5,849 nucleotides of DNA from contig CAZKDJ010000242.1 in NCBI GenBank assembly GCA_964551295.1, positions 1 to 5,849 on the forward strand, in the 5' to 3' direction. This DNA is from JAFGED01 sp964551295. Its GTDB lineage: Bacteria; Chloroflexota; Anaerolineae; B4-G1. Below, piece by piece: positions 4,628 to 5,849 of this stretch. A model generated the notes under the pieces. That model saw only the letters and a program-made list of their open reading frames with translations. It had not been told where the DNA came from and made no database searches. The position numbers were made by a program, and so were the translations under genes. Each line of letters begins with the position of its first letter. The stretch's first letter is position 1.

Positions 4628-5416
4628 GCTTGAGGCACTGCCATACCGCCGCAGGCCGATCCGGAACAGGGCCGACGCACTGGCGAAGAAAGTCACGGCC
4701 AGCGCCATGCTGCCGATCAGCATCCCGGTCGAGAGCTGACTGGTGAGCGCCTGGGCTGGGACGGTCGTCATCGCGCCCACGGGCACGATCCATGTCAGCA
4801 CCAACCGCAGCCAGCCCGGATACAGACCCAGCGGGTAGCGCGCCATCTGGAACAGGGCATCGAACACCCAGGTGAAGAGGAAACCTGGGCTCCACAGGAC
4901 CAACGCGCTAAAGGCCAGCAGCACCGCGTACAGGATTGTCACCCCGGCGGTCAGTGTGACCAGAAAGGCGAGCGTGTGCAGGAGCGTCAGGGATTGGTGT
5001 AACTGGGACACGCCCACGCCCAGCATGCCCAGTCCCAGGGCCAGGTCGATCAGCGCCAGAGGGTGCCAGTAGCGGAAGCTGGCCAGGAACTGGGGATCGA
5101 CCGGGCGCAGCAGGGTGAAATCGAACCGGCCGGTCCACATCTCGCCGTCCATCCCGGCGAGGGCGTCCAGGCTGGGGCCGATGAACAGGTTGCGCAGCGC
5201 GCCCACCGTCAGGTAGACGCCCAGCAGCACCAGTGCCGAGGGCAGCGTCCAGCCGTGGATCGTCTCGATCTGGGCAAAGAGCACCACCATGCCCAGCACG
5301 CCCGTTCCCAGGTTCAGCAGTGAGTGGAGCAGGCTGGTCCAAAAGTTGGCGCGATGGGCCATCTCGTTTTGGGTCGACGACGCGGAAAAGTACTTGATGA
5401 GCTTTAGATGGCGCAT
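4625..5416 (-). CDS. ABC-2/DUF990-type ABC transporter permease
   Basis: The 263-residue integral membrane protein fits the COG3694-like permease family (about 260 residues, six membrane segments). It opens with a short amphipathic region and the family-like QNEMAHRANFW (16-26). Hydrophobic segments follow at roughly 27-50, 57-80, 118-136, 147-172, 176-195 and 203-222 or 231-252. The cytoplasmic block GEMWTGRFDFTLLRPVDPQF (91-110) is the most recognisable element, matching the family's G-x-(L/F)-DF-x-L-x-(K/R)-P-x-D signature. Together with a sister permease and an ATPase, such proteins form an exporter of unknown substrate. GGAGG (5421-5425) lies 4 bases before the ATG. The gene follows the other permease by 79 bases of repeat-filled spacer. 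No ATPase gene is in the window; it probably lies beyond the right edge. Confidence 0.88.
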   Translation of the reverse strand: MRHLKLIKYFSASSTQNEMAHRANFWTSLLHSLLNLGTGVLGMVVLFAQIETIHGWTLPSALVLLGVYLTVGALRNLFIGPSLDALAGMDGEMWTGRFDFTLLRPVDPQFLASFRYWHPLALIDLALGLGMLGVGVSQLHQSLTLLHTLAFLVTLTAGVTILYAVLLAFSALVLWSPGFLFTWVFDALFQMARYPLGLYPGWLRLVLTWIVPVGAMTTVPAQALTSQLSTGMLIGSMALAVTFFASASALFRIGLRRYGSASS

Positions 5417-5425
5417 TGTTCCTCC

Positions 5426-5489
5426 AAGGCGTAATCCGTAAAACGTGATTCGTAATGCGTGATCCGTGATCTTGCATCCTACATCTTGC
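5426..5489. repeat. Degenerate 7-base tandem repeats filling the spacer between the permease genes
   Basis: On the plus strand, six contiguous heptads end in CGT: AAGGCGT, AATCCGT, AAAACGT, GATTCGT, AATGCGT, GATCCGT (5426-5467), consensus RATNCGT. With one extra base, the same 7-base period continues as ATCTTGC, ATCCTAC, ATCTTGC (5469-5489). The array ends one base from the GGAGG ribosome site of the downstream permease gene, so it forms nearly all of the 79-base spacer. It resembles the heptanucleotide short tandem repeats (STRR) known from cyanobacterial spacers. Its role is unknown. Confidence 0.75.
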
Positions 5490-5495
5490 TTCTTT

Positions 5496-5849
5496 TCATC
5501 CCCCCACCGCCGAGTAGCGCCTGACGCCCGCGCGCCACAGCACGGCGAACGCGATCAGCGCAGCGGCCAACCACCCGGCTTGGATGGCGAACCCGGTCCA
5601 CATCTCAGTCGCGCCCAGTTGCCCGGTCAGCACCTCGACTGGGAAGCCGATCATATAGCGAAACGGCAGGGCGAACGCCTCGAAGACGAACGGTTCTGAG
5701 TCAAAGTCGGTTTCCTGCAACTGCTCCCACTGAGTCACACTGTCTGGATAACGCACCGCTGGAGTGTAGAAATGGACTGTTGGTTCATCAGCCGGCGCCC
5801 GGAAGTTCTGCCCGCTGTAGCCCCCTTTGTCGAAGAACAAGCGCAGCAG
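5496..5849 (-). CDS. ABC-2/DUF990-type permease, C-terminal part (runs off right edge)
   Basis: The frame is open from the right edge to TGA at 5496-5498 (117 codons visible). The end ALPFRYMIGFPVEVLTGQLG followed by a last membrane helix (AGWLAAALIAFAVLWRAGV) and RRYSAVGG is typical of COG4587-like ABC-2 permeases, which pair with the COG3694-like protein encoded just downstream. The first 55 or so visible residues do not fit: instead of the expected hydrophobic segment there is a hydrophilic, acidic stretch with FFDKGGYSGQNFRAPADEP and QWEQLQETDFDSEP, using more A/T-ending codons. This could be an unusual loop, or an in-frame junction near 5690-5700 joining another coding sequence to the permease end. 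Only the C-terminal half is safely assigned. The start lies outside the window. Confidence 0.75.
   Translation of the reverse strand: MLRLFFDKGGYSGQNFRAPADEPTVHFYTPAVRYPDSVTQWEQLQETDFDSEPFVFEAFALPFRYMIGFPVEVLTGQLGATEMWTGFAIQAGWLAAALIAFAVLWRAGVRRYSAVGG

Noticed and set aside
4515..4680. Upstream extension of the second uvrA frame to an ATG at 4680.
   Set aside because: The extension reads through the spacer, the palindrome and the end of the permease gene and has no UvrA similarity; the true start is the ATG at 4514 in the other frame.
1..5849. CRISPR array, tRNA, rRNA, transposase, toxin-antitoxin or phage genes.
   Set aside because: No direct-repeat/spacer pattern, no tRNA-like fold noticed, and no translated frame resembling such proteins.

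Overview
The window looks like bacterial chromosome of moderately high GC. Coding stretches on the right are visibly GC-rich (39 of 60 bases in 4021-4080), while the centre is poorer (23 of 60 bases in 2041-2100). The DUF990-type ABC permease pair, a UvrA paralogue, a lipobox protein and intergenic spacers made of short degenerate repeats and long perfect palindromes together suggest a Chloroflexota (Anaerolineae-like) genome. That assignment is an impression from recalled sequences, not a proof. All genes run on the minus strand except a small lipoprotein gene and a candidate 30-codon ORF.

Layout from left to right. Positions 1-634 (minus) hold the N-terminal 211 codons of an alkaline-phosphatase-superfamily phosphodiesterase, read from a near-consensus promoter. 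Positions 635-850 are a divergent control region with a perfect TTGTAC-N4-GTACAA palindrome between two promoters. Positions 851-1165 (plus) encode a small conserved-looking lipoprotein of unknown function. Positions 1166-1321 carry a possible small ORF and a strong imperfect hairpin where this unit meets the operon coming the other way.

Positions 3022 down to 1322 are a compact minus-strand operon: NfsA/FRP-type nitroreductase, pyridoxamine-5'-phosphate-oxidase-like split-barrel protein, and MarR regulator, the last two overlapping by ATGA. It starts from a textbook promoter (TTGACA-N17-TATTAT) whose -10 and start region lie inside an inverted repeat, TAGTTCTAT-N15-ATAGAACTA. The simplest reading is a self-regulated flavoenzyme operon in which MarR represses its own promoter until a ligand, perhaps a quinone or nitro compound, releases it.

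Positions 4514-3166 (minus) are a UvrA-family gene that appears broken. Its start and ribosome site are intact, but most of the first ATPase half is missing through two internal deletions. The second deletion shifts the frame, and the remaining Walker A motif reads GSGKF instead of GSGKS. A 21-bp palindrome covers its -10 box.

Positions 4625 to the right edge hold two ABC-2/DUF990 permease genes. The downstream one is complete and the upstream one is seen only as its C-terminal 117 codons, with an odd hydrophilic stretch ahead of the recognisable permease end. The spacer between them is filled with a degenerate 7-base tandem repeat. A 15-bp-stem palindrome separates the permease gene from the uvrA remnant.

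I found no convincing new defence or mobile system. The most interesting items are the collapsed UvrA gene, the MarR operator, the heptad-repeat spacer and the apparently chimeric permease end.
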